DNA of 64,000 nt from Streptomyces sp. L-9-10 (GCF_004151105.1 NZ_PHRF01000027.1:273916-337915), one strand, 5' to 3'. Counted from the first letter of the stretch, positions 34,774-43,466 are shown. Program-made: numbers and translations. The notes: generated by a model from the sequence alone, not told the origin.

Positions 34774-35835
34774 TCACGCCTCGGTGGCGGCCACGGCCGA
34801 CCTGAGCGGGGCGCCCGCGTCGTGCAGGCTTCTGAGCGCCTGGCGGTAGGAGGTGAGGAGGCCCGTCTCCAGATAGTCGATCCCGAGCTCCTGGCAGTAA
34901 CGCCGGACGAGGGGCTGGGCCCGGCGCAGATGCGGGGTGGGCATGCTCGGGAAGAGATGGTGCTCGATCTGGTAGTTGAGCCCGCCCAGCGCGAGATCGG
35001 TGAACCAGCCGCCGCGCACATTGCGCGAGGTGAGGACCTGGCGCCGGAGGAAGTCGGGGCGGTCGTCGCCGGTCAGGGTGGGCATGCCCTTGTGATTGGG
35101 GGCGAAGATCGAGCCGAGGTACAGGCCGAACAGGCACTGGTGGACGGCGAGGAAGGCCACCGCCTTGCCGGGCGGCAGGACCACGAACAGCGCGCCGAGA
35201 TAGAGCGCGAAGTGGGTGAAGAGCAACAGGCCCTCCAGGCGACGCTGTTTCAGCGAACGGTCGGCCAGCGCCCGTACCCCGGCCACATGGAGGTTGATGC
35301 CCTCCAGTGCGAGGAGCGGGAAGAACAGATAGGCCTGCGAGCCGCCGATCAGCCGGGGCAGCCCCTTGGCCGCGCGCGCCTGGCCGCGGGTCCACACCAG
35401 TACGTCGGGTTCGACGTCCGGATCCAGCTCCACGTGGTTCGGATTGGCGTGGTGCCGGGAGTGCTTGTCCTGCCACCAGCCGTATCCCATGCCGATACCG
35501 AGATTCCCGGCGAGCCGGCCGGCCCAGGCGCTGGCCCGGCGCAGCCGGAACACCTGGCGATGTCCCACGTCATGCGCGACGAGGGCGACCTGTCCGAAGA
35601 CGACGGCGAGGAAAGCGGCGACGGCGAGTGTCCACCAGCTGTCGCCGAGAAGGGCGAAGGCCGCCCAGCCGACCGCGTAGAGCACGGCGATGAGCGACAT
35701 CCGTGCCACGTAGTACCAGGGCCGTCGGCGCATCAGGCCGGCCGCGGTGATTTTCCTCGCCAGGCAGGCGAAATCACTGCCGGTTTCCCGTCGCTTTTCG
35801 AGCACCGCGGGTTCACCTGAGGGATGGATCGCCAT
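34774..35835 (-). CDS. Membrane fatty-acid desaturase
   Basis: A 353-residue membrane di-iron desaturase. Histidine boxes: HDVGH (His88-His92), HSRHH (His125-His129) and QIEHH (His292-His293), the last with Gln as in acyl-lipid front-end/delta-6-type enzymes. GLNYQIEHHLFPSMP is typical. It introduces a double bond into a lipid-bound or CoA-bound acyl chain, probably for membrane fluidity. ATG at 35835. The 208 bases up to the divergent PRC-barrel gene hold its promoter. Confidence 0.88.
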   Translation of the reverse strand: MAIHPSGEPAVLEKRRETGSDFACLARKITAAGLMRRRPWYYVARMSLIAVLYAVGWAAFALLGDSWWTLAVAAFLAVVFGQVALVAHDVGHRQVFRLRRASAWAGRLAGNLGIGMGYGWWQDKHSRHHANPNHVELDPDVEPDVLVWTRGQARAAKGLPRLIGGSQAYLFFPLLALEGINLHVAGVRALADRSLKQRRLEGLLLFTHFALYLGALFVVLPPGKAVAFLAVHQCLFGLYLGSIFAPNHKGMPTLTGDDRPDFLRRQVLTSRNVRGGWFTDLALGGLNYQIEHHLFPSMPTPHLRRAQPLVRRYCQELGIDYLETGLLTSYRQALRSLHDAGAPLRSAVAATEA

Positions 35836-35962
35836 TCAGCCACGCCTTTCGGGTCGACCACGACCGTCTTGAGCCGGCTGGGTTGATTACGTACACCGAC
35901 CGGGAATGTCTTTTCGAGTGTAACCGTCCGCCACCCCCGAACGGCGGATACGGGCGCGGCCG

Positions 35963-35990
35963 GCATCGGTCCGATACCCAGTCCGGGTAC
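35963..35990 (+). promoter_or_regulatory. Possible SigB-type promoter before PRC-barrel gene
   Basis: GGGTAC at 35985-35990 matches the -10 element of Streptomyces SigB-group promoters (GNNTN-N14-16-GGGTAY); GCATC at 35963 is a weak -35 with 17-base spacing. PRC-barrel genes are often stress-regulated. Confidence 0.35.
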
Positions 35991-36043
35991 TGTCCTGGAA
36001 AAACGGATAAGAAGAGAATAAGCCGAGGAGAGGTGAGGCGCTC

Positions 36044-36400
36044 ATGTTCGAAGCCGAGGACATCCGGGAGTGGCGCGGCCACGACGTGGTCGATGCCGAA
36101 AAGCGGAAGATCGGCTCGCTGGAGGCCATCTATGTCGACACCGCGACGGACGCCCCGTCGTTCGCCACGGTCACGGTCGGTCTGCCCATGAAACGGCGGC
36201 TGGTCTTCGTCCCGCTGGCCGACGCCACTGTCGGACCGGACTATCTGAAGGTCCCGTGGGACCGGAAACTCGCCAAGGACGCCCCGTCGATCGATACCGA
36301 CGGAGAACTCCTCTCCGAGGACGAACCGCGGATCTTCTCGCACTACGGGCTGCCCTACGCGACCGGCGCGCAGGGCGAGCGCCGGCTCGGCCGCCGCTGA
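36044..36400 (+). CDS. PRC-barrel domain protein
   Basis: A 118-residue soluble protein. EDIREWRGHDVVDAEKRKIG begins the PRC-barrel fold and FVPLADATVGPDYLKVPW is its second half. Such small proteins are widespread in actinobacteria and linked to stress or ribosome/RNA maturation, without a proven role. ATG follows GAGGAGAGG. Ends at a hairpin shared with the lipase gene. Confidence 0.85.
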   Translation: MFEAEDIREWRGHDVVDAEKRKIGSLEAIYVDTATDAPSFATVTVGLPMKRRLVFVPLADATVGPDYLKVPWDRKLAKDAPSIDTDGELLSEDEPRIFSHYGLPYATGAQGERRLGRR

Positions 36401-36419
36401 AAAAACGGCGCGGGCGCGG

Positions 36420-36441
36420 GGCGCGGCGGGAGAGCCGCGCC
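36420..36441. terminator. Hairpin between PRC-barrel and lipase genes
   Basis: GGCGCGGC (36420-36427), a 6-base loop and GCCGCGCC (36434-36441), between converging genes. Confidence 0.65.
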
Positions 36442-36463
36442 GCGCGCCATGGCCGCGTGGAGA

Positions 36464-37282
36464 TCAGACGAGGTTTTTCTCGATATTCGCGAGATACGCG
36501 GGCATGAAGTGGTCGCGAATTCCGTCGGACGCGGGCGCGAACAGATCGGCGGTACGCCCCTTGATACGGTCCTTGAGCCCGTCGATCAGCGGCATCCGGT
36601 CGTGGAGTACGCCGTCGGCGTCGAAATACCTGACGTGGTCCACATGGGTGAACACCGGCGCCGGCGGGACCTGCGGAACGATGTCGTTGTTGTTGACGAA
36701 GCGGACGGTACGGCCCTTCAGCGCGGCGTTGTGCGCGACGGCGAGCAGCCGGTCGCAGGTGCGGGGCTGTCCGTAGGTGTAGATGCCGTCGGCGAGGATC
36801 CGCGGCTCCTCGAAGTACAGCCGGCCTCCGGCGAGCATGGCGAGGGCGCCGCCCAGGCTGTGCCCGGTGAACCACACCGTCTGGCCGCCGGTGCGGAACG
36901 CCTCGACGGCGGACCGTACGTCCGGATACACCGAGGCGAGTGCCCGGTGGAAGCCGAAGTGGACGAAGCCCTTGTTGCCCGGCCCCGGTACGGGCGGGGT
37001 GCTGGCGTCGGTCAGCCAGTCACGGATCTCCAGCGGCTGGGTGCCGCGGAACGCGACGACGATCATCCGGTCGCTCGCGGCGACGTACGCCTGGGTGTCC
37101 TCCAGGGGGAACGGCAGTTCATGGCGGGCCTCGAAGTGCCGGAACCGGTCGAACCCCCAGTCGGCGAGGACCGTCCGCGCCTCTTCCTCGTCGCGGTAGG
37201 CCAGCTCCGCGGCCTTCGCCAGCCAGTAGGCGTGGGCCAGTTGATAGCCGGTCGTCTGATGGTCGAGCGGGGCGACGGGCAC
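36464..37282 (-). CDS. Class 3 (Lipase_3) lipase family protein
   Basis: A 272-residue alpha/beta-hydrolase with no signal peptide, so probably cytoplasmic. The nucleophile is Ser142 in FTGHSLGGALA; VVAFRGTQ at about 75-82 forms the oxyanion strand; VNNNDIVPQVPP holds the acid and its neighbourhood, and the catalytic His is probably in the HVRYF region. GTG 37282 follows GGAGG. Predicted triacylglycerol or phospholipid hydrolase; substrate not known. Confidence 0.85.
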   Translation of the reverse strand: MPVAPLDHQTTGYQLAHAYWLAKAAELAYRDEEEARTVLADWGFDRFRHFEARHELPFPLEDTQAYVAASDRMIVVAFRGTQPLEIRDWLTDASTPPVPGPGNKGFVHFGFHRALASVYPDVRSAVEAFRTGGQTVWFTGHSLGGALAMLAGGRLYFEEPRILADGIYTYGQPRTCDRLLAVAHNAALKGRTVRFVNNNDIVPQVPPAPVFTHVDHVRYFDADGVLHDRMPLIDGLKDRIKGRTADLFAPASDGIRDHFMPAYLANIEKNLV

Positions 37283-37714
37283 GGCGAACCTCCGGGACGT
37301 ACACGGACACGGACACGGGCGTGAAGTGACGCGTCCGATGATCGACGATTCCCCGCACCCGTCACATCACCGCGTTCACTCGCACGGGCGGCGTGCGGGA
37401 GCGCTCGGGGCATACGGGCGCCCCGCCCCGGCGTACTCATGTCGCACCTCGCCCGGCCTCGCCCGGCCTCGCGCCCACGACGCCTTCGGCGGGTTCGGCG
37501 ACTTCGGCCGGTTCGGCGTTTTCGGCGTGTACAGCGCTCTCGTCGGACCGGGCCGAGGTGGCCGAAAATCGACGATCATCCTTCCGATTGGTCTGGACCA
37601 CATGCGTGGTGACCGCTAGGGTCCCTGCCAGCCGACACTCCCGTACGAGCACCCTCCGACGGCCCCACCCCGCCCCGCTCCCCCGGTCGGCTCCGTACCA
37701 AGGACCGAAGTACC
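37283..37714. other. Divergent region with DasR-like site
   Basis: 432 bases without a gene between the lipase start and the NodS-like methyltransferase. 37445-37475 and 37485-37540 contain CCCGGCCTCG and TTCGGCG short repeats. The 37565-37625 part, with the DasR-like palindrome, is the likely promoter of the methyltransferase cassette. Confidence 0.6.
37589..37600 (+). promoter_or_regulatory. DasR-like dre site
   Basis: TGGTCTGGACCA is a near-perfect palindrome. In the 16-base window 37587-37602, ATTGGTCTGGACCACA matches the DasR consensus ACTGGTCTAGACCACT at 13 of 16 positions, including both TGGTC/GACCA arms. It is 115 bases before the methyltransferase start. DasR is the GntR-family repressor of chitin and N-acetylglucosamine genes in Streptomyces, released by aminosugar phosphates. 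Confidence 0.6.
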
Positions 37715-38920
37715 GTGATCGATATCGTTGTCGTACTCCGGGCCGAGGACGCCGTCCTCGACTTCCTGTCCGTGCTCACCGACGACGGCGGTGGCGAGAC
37801 CCGGGTGATCCTCGCCGATCACGATCGCGCCGAGACGCTGATCCTCGGTGCGGACCTGGACACGGCGGAACGCCTCGCCCTGATCGCGTCCCATGTCAGG
37901 CCCGTGACGGAGGGCATCGCCTCGCCGGGGCCCGAGGTACTCGCCACGCTCCTGCGTCAGGCAGCCGCCGGACAGCCCTGCCGGATCTGGACACACTCCC
38001 CCGCCGACACCCGGCGCAGTCGCGGGCGCCTCGGCCGTGACACCGCCCTCGCCCGCGCCGCCGACGCCCGCCTCGCGGGGGCCGAGCTGCGGCATGCCGT
38101 CGGGTTCTCGCCGTACCTCCAGATCCTCAGCGATCTCGATCACTCGCTGGGGCGGGAACACATCGCGGCCAAGCTGGACTTCGTCAACGGCTCGTGCGGG
38201 CATCTGCTGGCCGAGCCGGACCCCGAGTTCGTCGTCCAGACACCCCATGTCCCCGCCGTCGAGCGGTTCTTCGACACCGACCCCGACCAGCGCGAGCGGC
38301 TCTTCGCGCTGCTCGCCAGCCTGGACGACGAGGCGGCGTCCGTGGTGGACCCCTGGGAATTCGGCAGTTCGCCGTACGAGGCACGACGGCTGGACGCCAC
38401 CGCTGCCTGGGTACGGGAGCGGTGTGCCGGCAACGGCGACAGCTCCGGCTCAGGCTCCGGCGGCGCGCTGGTGGAGGTGGGGGCCTGTGAGGGCGCGCTG
38501 ACCCACCGGCTCGCCGCCGCGGGCTTCACCGTACGGGCGACCGAGCCCAACGCGGTCTTCCGGCCCCGGCTCACCGCCGCGCTCGCCGGTACCGACGGGG
38601 TCACCGTGGACAGTGCCGACCTCGCCGAACTGGCCAAGGAAGACGGTCCTCGCGCCACCGCGCACCTGCTGATCGAGATGCTCTACTACGGCCAGGATCT
38701 GGCGCTCCTCGACGATCTGGCCACGGATCTCGTCTTCGTCGCGCTCGAACCCGAGGCGCTCGTCTCGCGCGTACGCCCCTGGCTGGAGCGGTCCACCAGC
38801 TGGCGGGCGGACGAGGAGACCGTCCTCGTACCCCCGCAACTGGAGACCGTCTGCGCGGGACGCGCCTATCTGAGCAAGCGCGGCAGCGTGGGCCTGCTCC
38901 TGCGGCGTACGAACGGCTGA
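37715..38920 (+). CDS. NodS-like SAM-dependent methyltransferase with novel N-terminal half
   Basis: A 401-residue soluble protein. The C-terminal half (about 205-400) is a class I methyltransferase of NodS type: DPWEFGSSPYEARRLD before the fold, SAM-binding LVEVGACEGALTHRLA, and LIEMLYYGQDLALL in the place of the NodS EVLYYL motif. NodS N-methylates the deacetylated amino group of Nod-factor glucosamine. The first 200 residues have no family I recognise. GTG at 37715 follows AAGGA. Two genes follow almost without gap (DUF1796, then PIG-L deacetylase), suggesting one pathway. Substrate is inferred from that context only. Confidence 0.72.
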   Translation: MIDIVVVLRAEDAVLDFLSVLTDDGGGETRVILADHDRAETLILGADLDTAERLALIASHVRPVTEGIASPGPEVLATLLRQAAAGQPCRIWTHSPADTRRSRGRLGRDTALARAADARLAGAELRHAVGFSPYLQILSDLDHSLGREHIAAKLDFVNGSCGHLLAEPDPEFVVQTPHVPAVERFFDTDPDQRERLFALLASLDDEAASVVDPWEFGSSPYEARRLDATAAWVRERCAGNGDSSGSGSGGALVEVGACEGALTHRLAAAGFTVRATEPNAVFRPRLTAALAGTDGVTVDSADLAELAKEDGPRATAHLLIEMLYYGQDLALLDDLATDLVFVALEPEALVSRVRPWLERSTSWRADEETVLVPPQLETVCAGRAYLSKRGSVGLLLRRTNG

Positions 38921-38939
38921 CCGCCCGGGGAGACCGGAG

Positions 38940-39725
38940 ATGTACGACATGGACGACGCGTACGACCGTTGTGTCGGGCTGGGCTACCACTGTGAGTCCA
39001 CCCATCAGATCCGCCGGATCACCGGCGATGACCGCGCGCACTTCTTCGACTGGCTCGATCTCGAATTCGAGTCCGTTGTGGAGACGATCGCCGGCGACTT
39101 CTCCGGCGTGCTGCGGCCCGGGATGGTCGAACCGTTCAGCGACGGTCACTGCGCGCTGGACCGGGGCTCCGACATCCGTTTCTTCCACGACTTCCACCCG
39201 GCGCCGGGCAGCACGCTCAGCCGGTCCGACATCGACCGGCAGCTCGACCGTGTGCGCGCCAAGTTCCGGGCGCTGGCCGACCGCTGGCGGACGCTCGCGC
39301 GATCGTCCGCGTATGTGCTGTACGTCCACCACGACGCCTTCGACGAACTCAGCGCCGCCGATCTGCGGCGGCTGCGGCTGGTCATCGCGACGGCGTACCC
39401 GCGCCACCGGTTCGATCTGCTCTGGCTGCGCCGTACCCCGCCGCCTGACGGCGGCGCCCTCGGCCCCGGAATCAGCTGGGGCACGGTCGCGGCCGTCCCC
39501 GGCCGGTGGGAGGGCGACGACGCCGAGTGGGACGCCGCCTTCCGCGAGGTGCGGTTCGCCGAGGCGCCCTCGCCGGCCCCCTCGCCCTCGCCGACGCCGT
39601 CACCATCCGTATCGCGTGGAGTCTCCGTACCGCGTGGGGTATCCGCAACGCGCGGAGTCTCCGCACCGCGTGGGGTATCCGCGACGCCCGCACCATCCGT
39701 CACCGACAGGAGCACGTCCGTATGA
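38940..39725 (+). CDS. DUF1796 putative papain-like cysteine peptidase
   Basis: A 261-residue protein. RCVGLGYHCESTHQIRR with Cys18 and the FFDWLDLEFES motif are the N-terminal signature of DUF1796, and SAYVLYVHHDAFD holds candidate His residues. The family is only predicted to be papain-like. Its last 50 residues are a Ser/Pro tail with four tandem hexapeptides (V/A-x-R-G-V-S), from 18-base DNA repeats, so the tail is probably unstructured and recently expanded. It begins 20 bases after the methyltransferase and overlaps the deacetylase start (ATGA). Role in the cassette unknown. Confidence 0.72.
   Translation: MYDMDDAYDRCVGLGYHCESTHQIRRITGDDRAHFFDWLDLEFESVVETIAGDFSGVLRPGMVEPFSDGHCALDRGSDIRFFHDFHPAPGSTLSRSDIDRQLDRVRAKFRALADRWRTLARSSAYVLYVHHDAFDELSAADLRRLRLVIATAYPRHRFDLLWLRRTPPPDGGALGPGISWGTVAAVPGRWEGDDAEWDAAFREVRFAEAPSPAPSPSPTPSPSVSRGVSVPRGVSATRGVSAPRGVSATPAPSVTDRSTSV
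39609..39698 (+). repeat. 18-base tandem repeats in DUF1796 C-terminus
   Basis: Five 18-base units (for example GTACCGCGTGGGGTATCC) at 39609, 39627, 39645, 39663 and a degenerate one at 39681. In frame they encode V-S-R-G-V-S, V-P-R-G-V-S, A-T-R-G-V-S and A-P-R-G-V-S. A repeat length divisible by three allows length change without frameshift. Confidence 0.85.
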
Positions 39726-40474
39726 CACCGCCCCCGCCCGCCACCGCGATCCTCTCCCCGCACTTCGACGACGCCGCGCTGTCGCTCGCGGGGCTGATCC
39801 CCGCGCTCGACTCGCCCGTCACCGTCGTGACCGTGTACGGCGGCGCGCCGTGTCCAGGACAGGAGGTCTCCTGGTGGGACACCACCTGCGGCTTCTCATC
39901 CGGCGGCGAGGCACATCTCGCCCGGGTGGCGGAAGACACCCGGGCCTGTGCGCTGCTCGGTGTCGAGCGGGTCGTTCTCGGGCATCCCGACGGTCCGTAC
40001 GGGGACGGCGGCCCGCTCCACGAGATCGACACGTATCTCGCCGATCTCGCCCCCGGCACGCGGCTGCTGATTCCCCTGGGCACCAACCAGGCCGATCACA
40101 CGAAGGTCCGCGACCGTGCGCTGCGGGTCCTCGGTGAACTCGGCAGGCCGCTCCCCTTCGTCTACGCCGACCTTCCCTATACGGGGCATCTCAAGGAGTG
40201 GGGCGGCGCGGAGACCGACACGGCCCTCGCCGAGAACGAGGACTACGGGCGCGCGTATCAGGACATCACGAGCCGCTACCGGACGCGGACCGTCCACGAT
40301 CTGACGCTGTCCGACCAGCAGTGGGCGGCCAAGCGCGCGGCGGTGCTCTGTTACGCGTCGCAGCTGGCGCCGCTCGCCATCGACCACGGGCGCGTGATGG
40401 CCCGGGGCGGTCCGCTGCGCGCCGAGCGTGTCTGGGCGCTGGAGGAGGCCGGATCCCCGGGAGAGCCCGGCTGA
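39722..40474 (+). CDS. PIG-L family N-deacetylase
   Basis: A 250-residue zinc deacetylase. The metal motif is SPHFDDAALS (His14, Asp16, Asp17) with Phe in place of the usual Pro, and the third ligand is His126 in NQADHTKVRDRA. Family members remove acetyl from N-acetylglucosamine-containing small molecules or glycans. ATG 39722 overlaps the DUF1796 stop. Sharing an operon with a NodS-like N-methyltransferase suggests the freed amine is methylated. A hairpin follows the stop. Confidence 0.85.
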   Translation: MTPPPPATAILSPHFDDAALSLAGLIPALDSPVTVVTVYGGAPCPGQEVSWWDTTCGFSSGGEAHLARVAEDTRACALLGVERVVLGHPDGPYGDGGPLHEIDTYLADLAPGTRLLIPLGTNQADHTKVRDRALRVLGELGRPLPFVYADLPYTGHLKEWGGAETDTALAENEDYGRAYQDITSRYRTRTVHDLTLSDQQWAAKRAAVLCYASQLAPLAIDHGRVMARGGPLRAERVWALEEAGSPGEPG

Positions 40475-40479
40475 CAGGC

Positions 40480-40539
40480 GCCGCGCCGCGCCCCGCCCGC
40501 GACCTGTCCGCGCGGGCGGGACCGGGCGGGCGGCGCGGC
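40480..40539 (+). terminator. Double-stem hairpin after PIG-L gene
   Basis: Inner stem CCCGCCCGCG/CGCGGGCGGG (40492-40501, 40511-40520) is enclosed by GCCGCGCC/GGCGCGGC (40480-40487, 40532-40539). It begins six bases after the stop codon. Confidence 0.7.
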
Positions 40540-40593
40540 ACCCATCCGGGGGCCCTGCACAGGTGCGGCGTCCCCGGCGGGTAGTAGACGACC

Positions 40594-41490
40594 ATGACCC
40601 GCAAGCGTTTCGGTGCGACGGAGCACAGACACCGGTTCCGGAGCCTCTATCGCTCCATCGCCGCGTCTGCCGCCGTGCTCGCCTGGAACCGCGGCCGTGA
40701 GATGGAGCTGATGCACCGAGCGATGAGCTTCGCCGCACTCGGCTTTCTCACTCTCGTGCCCCTGCTGATCCTCGTCGCGGCGGCCGACCCGGCGAGCGGT
40801 CAGGGGTTCGCCCGCTGGCTGGGGCAGGGGCTGGGGGTGTCGTCCTCCGCGCAGGCGGAGATCCAGCAGCTGTTCGGCAGACCGGGCCAGGCGTTGCAGC
40901 GGACGACGGCGTTCGGGCTCGCCGCGCTCGCGGTGTTCGGGCTGACGTTCGGGTCCGCCGTGCAGACCGGTTACGAGCGGGTCTGGGAGCTGCCGACGGC
41001 GCGCTGGCACACCATGTGGCGCCATGTCCTGTGGCTGGCGGTGCTCGTCTTCTTTCTCCTGCTCTTCGTCAACACACCCGTCACCTCCGAGTCCGTCGTC
41101 GCGATCGTGTTCGCGACGTTCGGTGATCTGATCGGGACGTGCCTCTTCTTCTGGTGGTCGCAGCGGGTGCTCCTGGCCGGCCGCGTCCGCTGGCCGGCGC
41201 TCCTGCCGGGAGCCATCGCGACCGCGCTGGGACTGCTCGGACTCCGGGTGTTCTCACGCGTCGTCTTCTCTCCGCTGATCGCCGCGAACGCGGTCACCTA
41301 CGGCCCGTTCGGGACGGTTCTGGTCATCCAGTCCTGGCTGGTCGGCGTCGGCTTCGTCGTCTACGGTGGCGCGCTGGTGGGGCGCCTCTTCCACGAGCAC
41401 CGCATGCACCGGCGGATCCAGCGCTGTATCGACGCCTACGACGAGACGGATCCCCCCGACGGGACGGACCGAACGGACGGACCAGGCTGA
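40594..41490 (+). CDS. YihY/BrkB-family membrane protein
   Basis: A 298-residue integral membrane protein with about six helices and short polar ends. The pattern REMELMHRAMSFAALGFLTLVPLLI in the first helix and AANAVTYGPFGTVLVIQSWL in the last part is that of YihY/BrkB proteins. The family has no proven activity; the older link with ribonuclease BN is considered an error. Same strand as the deacetylase but separated by a hairpin and 119 bases. It converges with the second terB at a strong hairpin. Confidence 0.8.
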   Translation: MTRKRFGATEHRHRFRSLYRSIAASAAVLAWNRGREMELMHRAMSFAALGFLTLVPLLILVAAADPASGQGFARWLGQGLGVSSSAQAEIQQLFGRPGQALQRTTAFGLAALAVFGLTFGSAVQTGYERVWELPTARWHTMWRHVLWLAVLVFFLLLFVNTPVTSESVVAIVFATFGDLIGTCLFFWWSQRVLLAGRVRWPALLPGAIATALGLLGLRVFSRVVFSPLIAANAVTYGPFGTVLVIQSWLVGVGFVVYGGALVGRLFHEHRMHRRIQRCIDAYDETDPPDGTDRTDGPG

Positions 41491-41558
41491 GCCGACGGAA
41501 CAGGGTGCGCTGCGGCCGGGACCACGGCGGTACGCCAACCCCGCCGTGAGAGCGCCCG

Positions 41559-41591
41559 AGGGGCGTGCCGTCCTGGAGACGGCACGCCCCT
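41559..41591. terminator. Bidirectional hairpin, BrkB / terB copy 2
   Basis: AGGGGCGTGCCGTC (41559-41572) pairs with its exact inverse (41578-41591) around the 5-base loop CTGGA, between converging genes. Confidence 0.85.
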
Positions 41592-41611
41592 GCTCATGAC
41601 CGTCGGAACCG

Positions 41612-42067
41612 TCAGAGGTCGAACTCGCCCGGCGCGATGCCGACCGCGAAACAGGCCTCGCGGACGACGGCGCGCTCGCTCTCGTCGAAGTCGCCGTCCG
41701 CGCCGCCGATGACGATGCCGATCTGGATGACCGCGCGGGCCTCGGTGGGCTTCTTGGCGACCTTGCCGATGGTCTGCAGGACGCCGACCTTGCCGAAGTC
41801 GAAGTCGGCGGTCAGCTTCTGGCAGTAGTCGTTGAAGCGCGTCTGCAGATCGTCCGCGGGGAAGTTCTGCAGTACGTCGTTGGTCATGATCAGCGAGGCG
41901 ACGCGCTGGCGCTCGGACGGGTCGATGGAGCCGTCGGCCGCCGCGACCAGCGCGCACATCGCCATGCTGGCGTCACGGAAGGCGCCGCTCTTGAGGTCGT
42001 TCTTCTTCGCGTTCAGCTGCGTCTGCATCGACGCGGCGGAATCCTTGATGCGGTCCCACAGGGCCAC
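41612..42067 (-). CDS. TerB-family protein, copy 2
   Basis: A 151-residue protein with the same acidic motifs as copy 1 (ADGSIDPSER and GGADGDFDESE) and the same start MALWDR. The GTG start at 42067 follows AGGAG. It is the last gene of a terD-terD-terB run on the minus strand, 65 bases after the preceding terD. It probably forms a cytoplasmic complex with the TerD proteins next to it, which bind calcium. Confidence 0.88.
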   Translation of the reverse strand: MALWDRIKDSAASMQTQLNAKKNDLKSGAFRDASMAMCALVAAADGSIDPSERQRVASLIMTNDVLQNFPADDLQTRFNDYCQKLTADFDFGKVGVLQTIGKVAKKPTEARAVIQIGIVIGGADGDFDESERAVVREACFAVGIAPGEFDL

Positions 42068-42132
42068 GTGGAGTCTCCTGGAAAGTGAGAGCGGAAAGTG
42101 AGTGCGGCGGGGGTGAGGGGTGCGGACGTGGT

Positions 42133-42711
42133 CTAAAGGTGGGGGACCACGGCCGGCATGAGGTCCTGGAACGTACGTCCCTCGGCGGGGGTGCCGATGG
42201 CGGACATCTGCCAGCCACCACCGGAGCGGTACACCTTGGCCATGACCTGCGCGGTGTGCTTGCCACCGCCGGTGAGTGTGTAGCGGGCCAGTTCCTGGCC
42301 GTTGGTCTCGTCGACCAGCCGGCAGAAGGCGTTGTCGACCTCTTCGAAGGTCTGGCCGGTGAAGGAGTTGACGGTGAAGACGATCTGGTCGACATGGACG
42401 GGGACGCGCTGGAGGTCCACGACGATCGACTCGTCGTCACCGCCCTGTCCCGCGCCGCCGACCCGGTTGTCGCCGGTGTGCCGCACCGAACCGTCGTCGC
42501 TGGTCAGATGCTGGAAGAAGACGACATCCACGGCCTCCTTGCCGGCGAAGAGCAGCGCCGACGCGTCCAGGTCGATCTCGCGGGCGGTCAGCCGGGCGAG
42601 GAAGCCCTTGCGGGCCGCCTGCCAGCCGAGGCCCATGCGGACGACGGTGAGTTCACCTCCGCCGGACTTGGTCAGGCTGATCTGCTGGCCCTTGGCAAGG
42701 TTGACGCTCAT
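42133..42711 (-). CDS. TerD-family calcium-binding protein
   Basis: A 192-residue TerD/CABP protein. MSVNLAKGQQISLTKSGG is the standard opening; the calcium loops are in [11 protein letters not shown] (about 46-56) and DDGSVRHTGDNRVGGAGQ...DDE (about 70-92). ATG 42711 follows AGGAG. It lies 74 bases downstream of a second terD. TerD proteins act in stress tolerance (tellurite, oxidants, phage) and in Streptomyces affect differentiation. Confidence 0.9.
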   Translation of the reverse strand: MSVNLAKGQQISLTKSGGGELTVVRMGLGWQAARKGFLARLTAREIDLDASALLFAGKEAVDVVFFQHLTSDDGSVRHTGDNRVGGAGQGGDDESIVVDLQRVPVHVDQIVFTVNSFTGQTFEEVDNAFCRLVDETNGQELARYTLTGGGKHTAQVMAKVYRSGGGWQMSAIGTPAEGRTFQDLMPAVVPHL

Positions 42712-42785
42712 CGTTCGCTCCTGGGGGGCGTGGGGGTCGGACGCGCGGGTCGGTACGCGGATACACGCGGGTACGGGGACGGACG

Positions 42786-43361
42786 TCAGACGTTGACGCC
42801 GTAGTCGGAGGCGATACCGGCGAGGCCGGAGGCGTACCCCTGGCCGATGGCGCGGAACTTCCACTCGGCGCCGTTGCGGTACAGCTCGCCGAAGATCATC
42901 GCGGTCTCGGTCGAGGCGTCCTCGCTGAGGTCGTAGCGCGCCAGCTCGGCCCCGCCCGCCTGGTTGATCACCCGGATGTACGCGTTGCGGACCTGGCCGA
43001 AGGACTGGCCGCGGGACTCCGCGTCATGGATCGACACCGGAAAGACGATCTTGGTGATATCGGCGGGCACGGCGGCCAGATCGACCTTGACCGTCTCGTC
43101 GTCGCCCTCGCCCTCACCGGTGAGGTTGTCCCCGGTGTGCTCGACCGAACCGTCCGGGCTGGTCAGGTTGTTGTAGAAGACGAAGTGCCGGTCGGAGCCG
43201 ACCTTGCCGGAGCCGTCGACCAGCAGGGCGCTGGCATCCAGGTCGTGATCGGCGCCGGTGGTGGTCCGTACGTCCCAGCCGAGGCCGACCAGCACGGCGG
43301 TCAGACCGGGAGCCTCCTTGCTCAGCGAGACGTTGCCGCCTTTGGCGAGGCTCACACCCAT
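42786..43361 (-). CDS. TerD-family protein, first of ter run
   Basis: A 191-residue TerD protein: [19 protein letters not shown] opening, [11 protein letters not shown] and [17 protein letters not shown] calcium loops, and YGVNV end. ATG 43361 follows AAGGGAAG; a longer upstream frame has no TerD similarity. The divergent LCP gene is 276 bases away, with BlaI-type palindromes in between. Likely first gene of a terD-terD-terB transcript. Confidence 0.9.
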   Translation of the reverse strand: MGVSLAKGGNVSLSKEAPGLTAVLVGLGWDVRTTTGADHDLDASALLVDGSGKVGSDRHFVFYNNLTSPDGSVEHTGDNLTGEGEGDDETVKVDLAAVPADITKIVFPVSIHDAESRGQSFGQVRNAYIRVINQAGGAELARYDLSEDASTETAMIFGELYRNGAEWKFRAIGQGYASGLAGIASDYGVNV

Positions 43362-43466
43362 ATTGCTTCCCTTCTTCCGTCCCGGAACCGGGCACGTCTT
43401 CCGTCCCGGGCACCGGGCACGCCGGACGTTCCGGTGCCACGCGGTGCCGTATGGCACGATCGTAAA

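Noticed and set aside
37445..37475. Short CCCGGCCTCG and TTCGGCG repeats before the methyltransferase cassette.
   Set aside because: Short, imperfect and GC-rich; compatible with chance in this genome.
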